Counted from the stretch's first letter, positions 24,267-33,563 are shown. The stretch: 64,000 bases of DNA from Anaerolineales bacterium (GCA_016932715.1 JAFGCG010000001.1:29427-93426), one strand, 5' to 3'. The notes: generated by a model from the letters alone, not told the origin. Made by a program: numbers and translations.

Positions 24267-25340
24267 ATGCTCGACAAACTAAAAGGCATCGAAGAACGCT
24301 ACGAACAACTTGGGAACGAGCTGCTCGAAGTCGGCAACGACTACCAACGCGCCGCAGAGATCAACAAGGAGCGCGTCGACCTGGAGTTCATCGTCGAGAA
24401 GGCGCGCGCATACCGTCAGGCGATGAAAAGCCTGGAGGAAGCCAGAGTCATGCTCGAGTCCGAAAAAGATCCGGACATGCTCGCGCTCGCCGATTCTGAT
24501 ATCGTGGAATTAAGCCCGAAGGTCGAAGCCCTCGAAAAAGAGATCAGGAGTTTGCTCGTTCCCAAAGACCCGCGCGACGAAAGGAATGTGATCGTCGAAA
24601 TACGCGCCGGCGCGGGCGGAGACGAAGCCGCGATCTTTGCGGGGGACCTGTTCCGCATGTACTCACGGTACGCGGACAGGCTGCGATGGAAAGCGGAGAT
24701 CCTTTCCGAGAACGCCATCGGAATCGGCGGCTACAAGGAAATCATCTTTGAAATCCGCGGGAAAGGCGCCTACTCCAGGCTCAAATACGAATCGGGGGTG
24801 CACCGCGTGCAGCGGGTGCCTGCCACCGAAGCCCAGGGACGTATTCACACCTCGACCGCAACCGTCGCGGTCCTCGCGGAAGTGGATGAAGTGGAGATCG
24901 ACATCCCGGAAAGTGACATCGAGATCGAAGTCTATCGCTCATCGGGCGCAGGCGGGCAGAATGTGCAGAAGAACTCCACGGCTGTGCGTTTGCATCACAA
25001 ACCAACCGGCATGATCGTGACCTGTCAGGATGAACGCTCTCAACTGCAGAACAAGCTGCGCGCCCTGAGCATTTTGCGGGCGCGGCTCTACGAGATGGAA
25101 GCGGAAAAACGCCGGACAGAGATCGAATCCGACCGCCGTTCACAGGTTGGAACCGGGGAACGCTCCGAAAAGATCCGCACGTATAACTATCCCCAAAACC
25201 GCGTCACGGATCACCGCGTTGGACACTCCATTTACAACCTTCCGGCTGTGATGGATGGCGCGATCGATGAATTCATCGAGGAGCTTTCCACGCGCGATGA
25301 AGCGGAGCGCCTGGCGACGAGCGGCGTGGAAGAAGAGTAA
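24267..25340 (+). CDS. prfA: Peptide chain release factor 1
   Basis: 357 residues. It reads UAA/UAG and triggers peptide release. GGQ lies near residue 230 ([13 protein letters not shown]) and the RF1 codon-recognition region [20 protein letters not shown] just before it carries the PxT-type tripeptide. The N-terminal helical domain starts [22 protein letters not shown] precedes ATG 24267. It heads prfA-prmC-tsaC. Confidence 0.96.
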   Translation: MLDKLKGIEERYEQLGNELLEVGNDYQRAAEINKERVDLEFIVEKARAYRQAMKSLEEARVMLESEKDPDMLALADSDIVELSPKVEALEKEIRSLLVPKDPRDERNVIVEIRAGAGGDEAAIFAGDLFRMYSRYADRLRWKAEILSENAIGIGGYKEIIFEIRGKGAYSRLKYESGVHRVQRVPATEAQGRIHTSTATVAVLAEVDEVEIDIPESDIEIEVYRSSGAGGQNVQKNSTAVRLHHKPTGMIVTCQDERSQLQNKLRALSILRARLYEMEAEKRRTEIESDRRSQVGTGERSEKIRTYNYPQNRVTDHRVGHSIYNLPAVMDGAIDEFIEELSTRDEAERLATSGVEEE

Positions 25341-25344
25341 GAAC

Positions 25345-25441
25345 TTGGGACACGGAATTCACGGACAGCGCGGAATTCGTTCGGCATGTACGGAAAATCC
25401 GTTGCCGCGGCGATACGCTTTTTCTGTGGGATCCGTGTCCA
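25345..25441. repeat. Dispersed repeat between prfA and prmC
   Basis: The gap contains GGACACGGAATTCACGGAC and, at its other end, inverted-type GGGATCCGTGTCC words with an ATCCGTT/AACGG-type middle. No gene is visible; the frame of prmC is open through it but the extra residues look repeat-derived. Confidence 0.4.
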
Positions 25442-25451
25442 AAAAGAACCG

Positions 25452-26303
25452 ATGAACAACTCGCTTTTTGCCGATATCACGAACCAATTCGCTCTCATCA
25501 GCGATACTCCCGCTTTGGATGCCTCGGTCCTCATTGCTCATATCGTCAACCGGCCGCGCACGTGGGTCATCGCTCACCCTGAATTGACTCTGACAACGGA
25601 CCAGCAAAAACAATTGGACGAGGCGCTTGCCCGCCTGGAAGGCGGCGAGGCGTTTCCCTATGTACTGGGTCGCTGGGATTTCTTCGGCCTGGAATTTGCT
25701 GTGACGCCGGATGTTTTGATCCCCCGTCCTGAAACGGAACTGCTGGTGGAAAAGGCGGTCGCCTGGCTGCAGAGGTCTCCTCGCCGACGGACGATTGCCG
25801 ATGTGGGGACAGGCTCCGGCGTGATCGCTGTTTCGATTGCCATCAATGTTCCGGATGCGCGTGTCCTCGCAACCGATATTTCGCTTCCGGCGCTGAAAGT
25901 CGCCCGCGGGAATGCGAAGAAATTCAATGTTGCCGACCGGGTCGATTTTCTCCAATGCGATCTGTTGCCTCCGCATATCGATCCCTTATCCACGGAACGC
26001 CATTTTGATTTGATCTGTGCGAATTTGCCGTATATTCCCACCGAGACGTTACACAATCTTCCCATCTTTGGACGAGAACCCACCCTTGCCCTGGATGGCG
26101 GTCCCGATGGGCTGGACCCAATCCGCCGCCTGCTGGATATCGGGCCCGAGTGGCTGGCGCCCAATGGGATGATGCTCCTTGAAATCGAAGCGACGCGCGG
26201 TATCCAGGCGCTCAGCCTTGCCTGCGATCTGTTCTCGGAGGCAACGATTCATCTCTATCAGGACCTCATGGGGCAAAACCGGTTGCTGGAAATCATCCTT
26301 TAG
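25452..26303 (+). CDS. prmC: Release factor glutamine methyltransferase
   Basis: 283 residues. It methylates the Gln of the GGQ motif in release factors, consistent with its place after prfA. SAM-binding IADVGTGSGVIAVSIA (about 115-130), catalytic NLPY (about 190-193, usually NPPY), upstream PRPETELLVE. NLPY instead of NPPY is a tolerated variant in the family. ATG 25452 is chosen by homology; the ribosome site is weak. Confidence 0.93.
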   Translation: MNNSLFADITNQFALISDTPALDASVLIAHIVNRPRTWVIAHPELTLTTDQQKQLDEALARLEGGEAFPYVLGRWDFFGLEFAVTPDVLIPRPETELLVEKAVAWLQRSPRRRTIADVGTGSGVIAVSIAINVPDARVLATDISLPALKVARGNAKKFNVADRVDFLQCDLLPPHIDPLSTERHFDLICANLPYIPTETLHNLPIFGREPTLALDGGPDGLDPIRRLLDIGPEWLAPNGMMLLEIEATRGIQALSLACDLFSEATIHLYQDLMGQNRLLEIIL

Positions 26304-26307
26304 TGAC

Positions 26308-26934
26308 ATGCAGACGGAAATTCTTCCGGCTTCTTCGCCCGATGCAGTCACGTACGCTTGTGAAGTTTTGCAGCGAGGCGGATTGGTCGCCTTTCCCACC
26401 GACACAGTCTATGGCGTTGGCGCGCCGGCATTCAACGGGAAAGCCGTCGAGTCGGTGTATCGTGCAAAGGATCGACCCGTTGAAAAGGCAATCCCCATTT
26501 TGATCGGTGATCCAAATGATTTGGAAAAAGTTGGGATGAATATTCCTGAGGTCGCGCGTCAGCTGGCCTCTCGTTTCTGGCCCGGACCTCTCACGCTGCT
26601 TGTCCCGAAGCGCCTCGACCTCCCCGAGGCGGTTTCTGCCACTTCCACCGTCGGCGTGCGCGTGCCTGACCACGAGGTTGCGCGGGCGCTCCTGCGCCGC
26701 GCGGGACCACTGGCAGTCACCTCCGCAAATATTTCCGGAGCACAGAGTCCGGTCACTGCGCAGGAAGTTTACAGGCAACTGGGCGGAAGAATCCCATTGA
26801 TCCTTGATGGAGGCAAAACGCCGGGAGGAGTCCCGTCCACGCTTGTCGATTGCACAACATCTGAATTGAAAATTTTGCGGGAGGGTCCTGTTTCGCCGGA
26901 AGAGTTACGTTCCGCGCTAAATAATTTGGAGTGA
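26308..26934 (+). CDS. tsaC: Threonylcarbamoyl-AMP synthase (TsaC/Sua5/YrdC)
   Basis: 208 residues of the YrdC fold, without the C-terminal Sua5 domain. It makes threonylcarbamoyl-AMP for t6A37 in tRNA. Motifs are GGLVAFPTDTVYGVGAPAF, VYRAKDRPVEKAIPILI, FWPGPLTLLV, TVGVRVPDH and PLAVTSANISG. It starts 5 bp after prmC. tsaD, the later enzyme of the same pathway, is convergent about 200 bp on. Confidence 0.94.
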   Translation: MQTEILPASSPDAVTYACEVLQRGGLVAFPTDTVYGVGAPAFNGKAVESVYRAKDRPVEKAIPILIGDPNDLEKVGMNIPEVARQLASRFWPGPLTLLVPKRLDLPEAVSATSTVGVRVPDHEVARALLRRAGPLAVTSANISGAQSPVTAQEVYRQLGGRIPLILDGGKTPGGVPSTLVDCTTSELKILREGPVSPEELRSALNNLE

Positions 26935-26987
26935 AAAACTCTTAGTCTGCTTTCAGGTTTGGTTCAGGTTCCCTTAAAGTCCCTGGC

Positions 26988-26993
26988 TATAAT
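26988..26993 (+). promoter_or_regulatory. Possible -10 box just before the tsaC terminator
   Basis: A perfect TATAAT stands 50 bp after tsaC and about 20 bp before the terminator hairpin at 27014. A good -35 box is not seen. If active it would make an RNA of about 60 nt ending at that terminator. Confidence 0.25.
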
Positions 26994-27013
26994 GAAAGCT
27001 GCATTCTCCTTTA

Positions 27014-27060
27014 CAAACCGCCCACGGCTCGGGCAAGCCAAGGGCGGTTTGGGTTTTTTG
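27014..27060 (+). terminator. Rho-independent terminator of prfA-prmC-tsaC
   Basis: A 10-bp stem (27014-27023 with 27042-27051), with an inner GGCT/AGCC stem in the loop, is followed by a T-run at 27054-27059. Confidence 0.9.
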
Positions 27061-27081
27061 TGGACAGTACACGGGTAAAAA

Positions 27082-27133
27082 GCAAACAGGTATACAGGTC
27101 AAAAAGCTTGTATACCTGTTTACTTGTCTACCT
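27082..27133. repeat. Inverted octamer-type array between tsaC and tsaD
   Basis: A perfect 12-bp inverted repeat (27084-27095 with 27110-27121) is embedded in words of the CAGGTATAC / TTACTTGTCTAC type, the same as at 6333-6424. It reaches the tsaD stop region. Confidence 0.75.
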
Positions 27134-28161
27134 TACGACAGCGGCCAGGTCGGCTCGACATCGATATCCAGTTCAGAGACATGCCCCAGGGCGTACCGGT
27201 AATACCCGGCTGCGGCGATCATCGCGGCGTTGTCAGTGCATAGCGAAAACGCTGGGATATGGACCTTGAATTCATCCTGCAATTGAAACGCCTGACGAAG
27301 CGCGTGGTTGGCAGAAACGCCGCCCGCGACGAGAATCTCTTTTGCCTGATGGTCGCGCGCAGCCTGCATGGTCTTCTTGAACAGCACCTCCACCACCGCA
27401 GCCTGGAACGAGGCCGCCAGGTCTTCCACAGGCAGCGTTTTCCCTTTTTTCTTCAAATCAGCGACTTCATACAGGACCGCCGTTTTGAGTCCGCTGAACG
27501 AAAAGTCGTATTGCCCCTCGAGCCTGGCGCGCGGGAATTTGAAACGCGTTGGGTCTCCGCTTTCGGCTGCGCGCTGAACGGACGGTCCGCCGGGGTATGG
27601 GAGCTCGAGCAGCCGCGCGACCTTGTCGAAGGCCTCACCCGCCGCGTCATCCAGGGTGGCGCCGAGACGCCGGTACGTCAGATGATCGGTCATGAGATTC
27701 AGTTCTGTGTGCCCGCCGGAGACAAGCAAAGCCATCAACGGAAATTGAGGTTCCGGCGGCATCGTCTCGCCAGCGTTGTACACCCACGATGAATAAATAT
27801 GCCCCTCGAGGTGATTCACGCCGATCAGCGGCAAGCCCATCCCGAGGGCGATTCCCTTTGCCATATTCATGCCAACGACCAGCGACCCCGCCAGTCCAGG
27901 ACCGCGTGTGACGGCAACCGCGTCGATATCCTGCAATGTCAGATTGGACTGCACAAGCGTCTGCTCCACGACGGGAATAATGCTCAACACGTGCTGGCGC
28001 GAGGCGACCTCAGGGAACACGCCGCCATAACGTGCGTGGATGTCCATCTGCGAGGCGACCGTGGAGGACAAAAGCACGCGCCCGTTTTCGAGGATCGCGC
28101 AGGCGGTCTCATCGCAGGAGGTTTCGATGGCAAGGATCCGGGCGGATTTCAATTCACTCAT
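27133..28161 (-). CDS. tsaD: tRNA N6-adenosine threonylcarbamoyltransferase
   Basis: 342 residues of the Kae1/TsaD ASKHA fold. It transfers the threonylcarbamoyl group to A37 with TsaB/TsaE. Motifs are ILAIETSCDETACAI, GVFPEVASRQHV, NHLEGHIYSSW (metal His pair), LLVSGGHTEL, DDAAGEAFDKVARLL and VAGGVSANHALR. It begins 15 bp after the M24 peptidase stop and probably shares its transcript. Confidence 0.96.
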   Translation of the reverse strand: MSELKSARILAIETSCDETACAILENGRVLLSSTVASQMDIHARYGGVFPEVASRQHVLSIIPVVEQTLVQSNLTLQDIDAVAVTRGPGLAGSLVVGMNMAKGIALGMGLPLIGVNHLEGHIYSSWVYNAGETMPPEPQFPLMALLVSGGHTELNLMTDHLTYRRLGATLDDAAGEAFDKVARLLELPYPGGPSVQRAAESGDPTRFKFPRARLEGQYDFSFSGLKTAVLYEVADLKKKGKTLPVEDLAASFQAAVVEVLFKKTMQAARDHQAKEILVAGGVSANHALRQAFQLQDEFKVHIPAFSLCTDNAAMIAAAGYYRYALGHVSELDIDVEPTWPLS

Positions 28162-28164
28162 CGT

Positions 28165-28199
28165 ACTTTTGACTTCTCACTTTTTACTTCCGACTTCTT
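28165..28199. repeat. Five-unit heptamer array at the M24 peptidase/tsaD junction
   Basis: 35 bp split exactly into ACTTTTG, ACTTCTC, ACTTTTT, ACTTCCG, ACTTCTT. Read on the minus strand it encodes the last residues (EVGSKK) and stop of the M24 peptidase and most of the gap to tsaD. Confidence 0.8.
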
Positions 28200-29445
28200 T
28201 CTTCCACTTCTTCATCGGCAAAACAAAATCATAGGGATAGTCAGCCAGCAGTTCCGCTTTGCCATCGGGTCGTACCCAATAGGTGTCTTCGATTCGCACG
28301 CCCATGCCTTTGTCGGGATAATACAAACCGGGCTCGATGCTGATGACTACGCCGGGCTTGAGAAGATTATCCCCGGCTGCAGTGAGAGCAGACCACGGAC
28401 GTTCATGGATATTCAAGCCAACCCCGTGTCCCAGGGAATGGACATACCCCTCCAGCGGCGCCTTCGTGTTGAGTTGGGATTTGTGCCCCTTAGACTCAAA
28501 ATACTCGCATGTCATACGCTGGTAGTCAATAAAGGATGCATTCAGGTCGAGGTTCTCAATGACCTTGTCATAGACTTCACGGACCTGATCATAGAGGGAC
28601 TGCGCTTCAGGAGCCGCGTATCCCAGACTCCAGGTGCGTGTGAAATCAAAGAAATACCCCCCGCCCTTTTCGGCCGGGAAGATATCAAAGACGATCGTCT
28701 TGCCCAATGTCATCAAATCTTCAGGAGCGCCGACGGAATGCGGTACGCCCGCGTCGCGCCCGATCGCGAAGATCACACCTTCCACATCCACCGCGCCGCG
28801 TTCCGCCAGCCAAAGAGCGATCTTGGATTTCACGTCTCCCACGGTAAGCGGGCTGCCATCTTCCTTCAATAGCACTTCGTCCTCACGCACGTCACAGGCA
28901 GTCAGGTAATCCTGGACCATCTGCACAACGGTTGTCGTCACTGCACCTATTTGGCGGATGCGGGCGATTTCCAGGTCATCTTTGGTTTCCATCGCACGCA
29001 ACAGGGTCGAATCCATGCCAGATTCGCCGACAAGTTCCAATTCGGGCATGACGCTCGCCAGCTTCATCAGGACGCCAAACAAGTGAGAGAGTTCCATCCT
29101 CCCATACACTGCGGCCCGCCCTCCGGAAAGTCCAAACTCCGAAAAGATCCTTCGGAAATTCAGCGCGACCGCCAGCTGCATATCCCCATTCGCCTGTTCC
29201 ATGAAATCTGTCATGGGGAATTCACTGAACGAGACCGTCTTCAAGCCACTCCTGGCGGCTTCATCGCGCTCCATATCATTGTAGAACAACACCGGTTCTT
29301 TTCCGACTTTCTTGATCAGCAGCGCGCTGCTGACATGCCCGCCTCCCACGAAATAGTACATGGGCGGGTTATATTCTGCATCACCAAAAACGAGGATGGC
29401 ATCCAGCCTGCGATCCTGCATCAGGGCATCGAGATCAGATTTCAT
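28177..29445 (-). CDS. M24-family peptidase (Xaa-Pro aminopeptidase-like)
   Basis: 422 residues: an N-terminal creatinase-like domain (1-165) and a C-terminal pita-bread domain. Metal ligands appear as VFDIFPAEKGGGYFFDFTRTW (D, D), HSLGHGVGLNIHE (H) and SIEPGLYY (E), with a late RIEDTYWV (E). Expected to remove an N-terminal residue before proline, in the cytosol. ATG 29445 has AGGAGA upstream. The C-terminal GSKK and stop are encoded by a heptamer array. Confidence 0.88.
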   Translation of the reverse strand: MKSDLDALMQDRRLDAILVFGDAEYNPPMYYFVGGGHVSSALLIKKVGKEPVLFYNDMERDEAARSGLKTVSFSEFPMTDFMEQANGDMQLAVALNFRRIFSEFGLSGGRAAVYGRMELSHLFGVLMKLASVMPELELVGESGMDSTLLRAMETKDDLEIARIRQIGAVTTTVVQMVQDYLTACDVREDEVLLKEDGSPLTVGDVKSKIALWLAERGAVDVEGVIFAIGRDAGVPHSVGAPEDLMTLGKTIVFDIFPAEKGGGYFFDFTRTWSLGYAAPEAQSLYDQVREVYDKVIENLDLNASFIDYQRMTCEYFESKGHKSQLNTKAPLEGYVHSLGHGVGLNIHERPWSALTAAGDNLLKPGVVISIEPGLYYPDKGMGVRIEDTYWVRPDGKAELLADYPYDFVLPMKKWKKEVGSKK

Positions 29446-29507
29446 AAATTCTCCTGGAAAGATTCTAACGCGAATCGCACGAATCGCTGCCTGTAGCAGC
29501 ATTCGCG

Positions 29508-30854
29508 TTAAGAACTTAATACCCCTTTTAACACCCTCAGCAGCAAAGCATCGTTCAACACGGTGCGCGGGTCGAGCAGGACTTTGTCATTTTCTGTTCG
29601 TGCGATGACCGGAGAACTCGCTTGACGAAGTTTCTTCAGGAATTTATCGGGCGATCCTACATTCAACGCCAGGACATACGTGCTGACACATTCCTCGGGC
29701 AGGCTGCCTCCGCCGACCGTTGATTCGGATTTCAGCACCTCGCCCTGTCCCAACTCAGCCCGCCACGTTTCCGCGCGGACTTTCAATTGGTCCAGCGTTA
29801 AGGACATCATCCTCCAGATGGGGATTTCCCTCTCCGGCTCATCCTTGAGATAATGCAGCAGCGTCGCGGTGAGCCCCGCGAGGCAAATCTTGTCCGCGCG
29901 GACAGCGCGCGCCAGCGGATGTTTCCTGACCTTGTCTATCAAATCTTTTTTGCCGAGGAGGATGCCCGCCTGGGGACCGCCGAGCAACTTGTCTCCCGAG
30001 AAACAGACGAGGTCGACGCCTGCTGCCAAAGACTCCTGGACGGTCGGTTCGTGGGCAAATCCATAGTTGGCTGTATCGAGCAATGCACCGGAGCCGAGGT
30101 CATCCAGCACAGGGACGCCAGCTTGATGAGCCACTTCGACGATCTCGCCCAATTCCGGTTCTTCTGTGAAGCCAATGATCTTGAAGTTGCTGCGATGGGC
30201 GCGCATGACGAGCGCGGTCGGTTCTTCGAAAGCGGATTGGTAATCGGACAAACGGATTTTGTTCGTCGTCCCCACTTCGACAAGTTTCGCCTGCGATTGT
30301 TTCATCACATCCGGGACGCGGAACCCGCCGCCGATCTCCACAAGCTGCGAGCGGGAAATGACCACGCGCTTTTTGTGCGCCAGTGCAGCCAGCGCCAGCA
30401 GCACAGCCGAGGCGTTGTTATTCACGATCACTGCGGCTTCTGCGCCGGTCAGCTTTTGCAGGGTCGCTTCGGCATGGGTGAGGCGTGAGCCGCGCTGACC
30501 TTTCTCCAGGTCATATTCAAGCGTGGAGTAGTCTTCGGCAGCTTCTTTCATCGCCGCGACGGCTGCCCGCGACAAGGGCGCGCGCCCAAGATTGGTATGA
30601 AGAATAACTCCGGTCGCGTTGATGACCGGAAGCAGGGTCGGCTTGGTCCAGGCGAGGAGGTGAGATGCGGCTTGGGCCAGGATCGCGTCCGGGGAGGGCA
30701 GGCCCGCCTCCGGCGTAGCCCGGAAACGTGTGCGGATCTCGTCCAGGGCCAGTCGAAGCGCGTCCAACGTCAGGGGGCGGCCATACGTCTCAATGAGCTG
30801 AGTCGCACCCTGAAGCAGTTGTTCGACGGAGGGAAGGTCACGAAGACTGGTCAT
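29508..30854 (-). CDS. selA: L-seryl-tRNA(Sec) selenium transferase
   Basis: 448 residues, close to the usual length. It converts Ser-tRNA(Sec) to Sec-tRNA(Sec) with selenophosphate. Motifs are LLPVINATGVILHTNLGRAPLS, YSTLEYDLEKGQRGSR, VNNNASAVLLAL, SGALLDT and the PLP lysine in CFSGDKLLGGPQAGI. selB, selD and selC (tRNA-Sec) were not found in the window. It overlaps the preceding membrane-protein gene by 17 bp. Confidence 0.95.
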   Translation of the reverse strand: MTSLRDLPSVEQLLQGATQLIETYGRPLTLDALRLALDEIRTRFRATPEAGLPSPDAILAQAASHLLAWTKPTLLPVINATGVILHTNLGRAPLSRAAVAAMKEAAEDYSTLEYDLEKGQRGSRLTHAEATLQKLTGAEAAVIVNNNASAVLLALAALAHKKRVVISRSQLVEIGGGFRVPDVMKQSQAKLVEVGTTNKIRLSDYQSAFEEPTALVMRAHRSNFKIIGFTEEPELGEIVEVAHQAGVPVLDDLGSGALLDTANYGFAHEPTVQESLAAGVDLVCFSGDKLLGGPQAGILLGKKDLIDKVRKHPLARAVRADKICLAGLTATLLHYLKDEPEREIPIWRMMSLTLDQLKVRAETWRAELGQGEVLKSESTVGGGSLPEECVSTYVLALNVGSPDKFLKKLRQASSPVIARTENDKVLLDPRTVLNDALLLRVLKGVLSS

Positions 30855-31251
30855 CGGTGGGGACCGGAGGTTTCCAATGCGACTTTTCGCGCAGGCGCGT
30901 GAAATATTCGATGGCTGCCAGCCCGCCCGCGAGACCCAGGATCACATAGACCGTGACCAGGCGCCCAAGCTGGAGCCAGGCGAGGGTCGCGCCATAGATC
31001 CCAAACCACATCGCCTGACGGACGATCACGTTCGCTTCCGCAGGCGTTTCAGCGGGAAAGCGACGATGAAAGAAATAGACAACCGGCAGCACCGTGCCCG
31101 TGAGCGCCATCAACACCAGGACGAAGAAGCCCCAGCGCGGCCAGACATAGGGAAGTGTTTGTGTGATGAGGAGATAAAGCCCACCCCAGCCAATGAGCAT
31201 CAGCACAAGGGACGAGAGCCCGAATGGTTTGAATTTGAGTTGTCCATCCAT
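30838..31251 (-). CDS. Four-span membrane protein, unknown
   Basis: 137 residues with four hydrophobic segments in two pairs (about 12-31, 37-60, 80-98, 100-115) and a polar tail. No family recognised. ATG 31251 is preferred; a minus-strand TATAAT (31259-31264) ends 7 bases before it and no Shine-Dalgarno is present, so the mRNA may be leaderless. Its end overlaps selA by 17 bp, which implies co-transcription and perhaps coupling with selA, but a selenium role is not shown. Confidence 0.7.
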   Translation of the reverse strand: MDGQLKFKPFGLSSLVLMLIGWGGLYLLITQTLPYVWPRWGFFVLVLMALTGTVLPVVYFFHRRFPAETPAEANVIVRQAMWFGIYGATLAWLQLGRLVTVYVILGLAGGLAAIEYFTRLREKSHWKPPVPTDDQSS

Positions 31252-31258
31252 TGAGGGA

Positions 31259-31264
31259 ATTATA
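31259..31264 (-). promoter_or_regulatory. -10 box seven bases before the membrane protein-selA operon
   Basis: On the minus strand TATAAT ends 7 bases before ATG 31251. Probable promoter for the membrane-protein and selA genes, with transcription starting at or very near the start codon. Confidence 0.4.
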
Positions 31265-31409
31265 CTCTGTGGGAGAAGAGAAGAAAGAGGAAAGAGGCGG
31301 GAAGAAGCGATGAGCAAAATGAATAGCCGACTCACAAGTTTGCGAGCCGGCTAGTTGAGTGATACTCTTTAAAGCTGCGCGTAAATTCGTGGAATTCGCG
31401 GCGAATGCT

Positions 31410-33563
31410 TTAGATCATCTTCTTTGCCTCTTCGACCACTTCGAGCACTTCGGGGAAATCGATCCCGAGCTCGCGGAGTTTCTCGATCGTCGGGATACTG
31501 TCCTTGTCCCAGCCGCGCCGCTGATAGACGGCATCTGCGAGCATTTCATACTGCGCTTCACGATATTTGCGCAGCTCCTTCATCTTCTGTTCCATGGACA
31601 TTCCGCCCGGCTCGATCTCGACGAGGCGCTTGAGCTGCTCATCGTAGCGCTCCTGGCGCGATTCATACTCCTCCCTGGTGACCGGTCCCATGCCGCGATA
31701 GGGCGGGACGTCATGCTGGCGGCCGACGCGTCCCATGCGCAGAGAAAACACTTTCTGGAAGTTATACACGCGCTCAGATTGAAGCAGCAAATCTTCTGCT
31801 TTGGTTGGCTTGCCAGTCACACCCTGATGGATCCAGGTATAGTTCTCGACATGCTCCTCTACTTTGGCGGGTTCTTTGGTCTCCTTGTTGTTTGCGGGTG
31901 AAATGTCGTTCCACGGCAGTTTGCAGAGACCATGCAGGCTGAACCAGGTGCGCCAGATCGGGAAGTAATGCAAGGCTTCAGCCTTGTCCTGGAAGGTGGG
32001 CAAAAGTTTGTGGACCTGATCCATGAAGATCAGCCAGGCTTCATCATGCTGCGGACCCTTGGTTGCCAAAGCATAACCGCCTTGTTGAGCGAGAGACTCT
32101 TTACACATGTATTCTGAGATCTCCATACCCTTGATTTCCATGCCGATATCATGCATGAAGGCAGGGTCACCGCCGAAGACACGCGCGAAATACTCTTTCA
32201 TATAGCGGACGCCCTGCCCGACAATCACGCCAAACCCTTCGCCGCGCGCCATTTGGTGTAACAGTTCGAGCGCCGCATCACTGTTGCCAAAATTCAATTC
32301 CAAACCGCTGGTATGCTCCTTGGTGATAATGCCTGCTTCGTAGCACTCCATCGCAAACGCGATGCTGTTCGCACACGAGATGGTGTCGATGCCATAGGTG
32401 TCACAGTAGAAGTTAAGCTCGAGCACTTTCTGCGGGTCGAAGTTGCCGATGTTCGACCCCAATCCGGCGGCGTTTTCATATTCAGGTCCATCCACGAGGA
32501 CGCATGTCCCGGCATAGGGACCGGTCTTCACAGGGAACTTATCGACGCCGTGCGAGCAGGACATCGTGCAGCCCAGCCAGCAGCCGTCGGGCAGACCCTG
32601 GGTAAAGGCTTCCTTCCAAACCTTCGTGCTGATCTTCTCTGCCTCCGGGTGGCTTCCAAAGCGATAGTTGTGCGTTGGCAAAAGATCAAAATGGTCCATC
32701 ACCTCGAGGATGTTCGCCGTACCCACTTTGCGCATCTGATTCTGCGAATCGTCCAGGTCGGCAATTTCCTTGTTGATGCGCTGCCCGGCCTTGCGCACGA
32801 GCGCCATATCTGCAACGCCGTTCTTGTCTCCGCTCATATCGCTGAAACGGCAGACGACCGCGGCGATCTTCTTGTCGCGGAAGACGCGTCCCGGGCCGCC
32901 GCGCCCGGCCTGCTTGAGCCGCGCCTCCTTCCGGCGGACGTCGTACCAGGAGGAATTGATCACTGCAAAGCGGATATAGTTCGCCGCCTGCCCGCTGGAC
33001 AGGACTGCCACGCCGCGCTTGCCTTTTTCATCACCGCCATACTTCGCCGTCAGCATATTGCCAATCAGGTGGGAATCTTCTTCTTCGAAGGCATACGGCT
33101 CGATCGTGACCCGGCCCGTATCGCCGTCGATAAAGATGACCACATCCTCAGCCGCCTTGCCCTGGATCTCCAGGGCATCGAAACCTGAGAACTTCAGGAA
33201 CGGACCGAAATACCCGCCGACATTGCTGTCGATCACATTTTCCGTCAGCGGACCGAGCGTCACGACCGTAGCTTTGCCGGTGCCCGGGTAAGCCGTGATC
33301 CCACAGATGGGACCGTTGGTAACGATCAACTCATTCTGCGGGTCGTTCCAGCGGGTCTCGGGCGTGACCGCATCCCACAGCAGCTTAAGTCCAAACCCGC
33401 GCCCGCCTGTGAAGATGTCCTTCATCTGCTGGGTGACAGGCTTTTCGCGGATGGTATTGGTATCCAGATTGATGTAAAGCGTGCGATTGGCATATCCCCG
33501 CTCAACAGGACGAAGTTCGTAAGTGAATTCTGCAAGTAAAGTCGATTCAGTCGGCAGAGTCAT
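31410..33563 (-). CDS. Aldehyde:ferredoxin oxidoreductase family protein
   Basis: 717 residues, about 100 longer than classical AOR. Tungsten- or molybdenum-bispterin enzyme that oxidises aldehydes or reduces acids with ferredoxin. Seen: N-terminal domain with GGRGFGLKLLWD and TNGPICGITAYPGTGKATVVTLGP, and NVGGYFGPFLKFSGFDALEIQGKA. [4Fe-4S] ligands are probably C328, C332, C336 (CWLGCTMSC) and C547 (HGLCKLPW). The first spacing is CxxxCxxxC, whereas the AOR pattern I know is CxxCxxxC. The extra length is mostly near the C-terminus (about 555-690), helical and charged. GGAGA lies before ATG 33563. It follows nothing on its own strand, so it is probably monocistronic. Confidence 0.9.
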   Translation of the reverse strand: MTLPTESTLLAEFTYELRPVERGYANRTLYINLDTNTIREKPVTQQMKDIFTGGRGFGLKLLWDAVTPETRWNDPQNELIVTNGPICGITAYPGTGKATVVTLGPLTENVIDSNVGGYFGPFLKFSGFDALEIQGKAAEDVVIFIDGDTGRVTIEPYAFEEEDSHLIGNMLTAKYGGDEKGKRGVAVLSSGQAANYIRFAVINSSWYDVRRKEARLKQAGRGGPGRVFRDKKIAAVVCRFSDMSGDKNGVADMALVRKAGQRINKEIADLDDSQNQMRKVGTANILEVMDHFDLLPTHNYRFGSHPEAEKISTKVWKEAFTQGLPDGCWLGCTMSCSHGVDKFPVKTGPYAGTCVLVDGPEYENAAGLGSNIGNFDPQKVLELNFYCDTYGIDTISCANSIAFAMECYEAGIITKEHTSGLELNFGNSDAALELLHQMARGEGFGVIVGQGVRYMKEYFARVFGGDPAFMHDIGMEIKGMEISEYMCKESLAQQGGYALATKGPQHDEAWLIFMDQVHKLLPTFQDKAEALHYFPIWRTWFSLHGLCKLPWNDISPANNKETKEPAKVEEHVENYTWIHQGVTGKPTKAEDLLLQSERVYNFQKVFSLRMGRVGRQHDVPPYRGMGPVTREEYESRQERYDEQLKRLVEIEPGGMSMEQKMKELRKYREAQYEMLADAVYQRRGWDKDSIPTIEKLRELGIDFPEVLEVVEEAKKMI

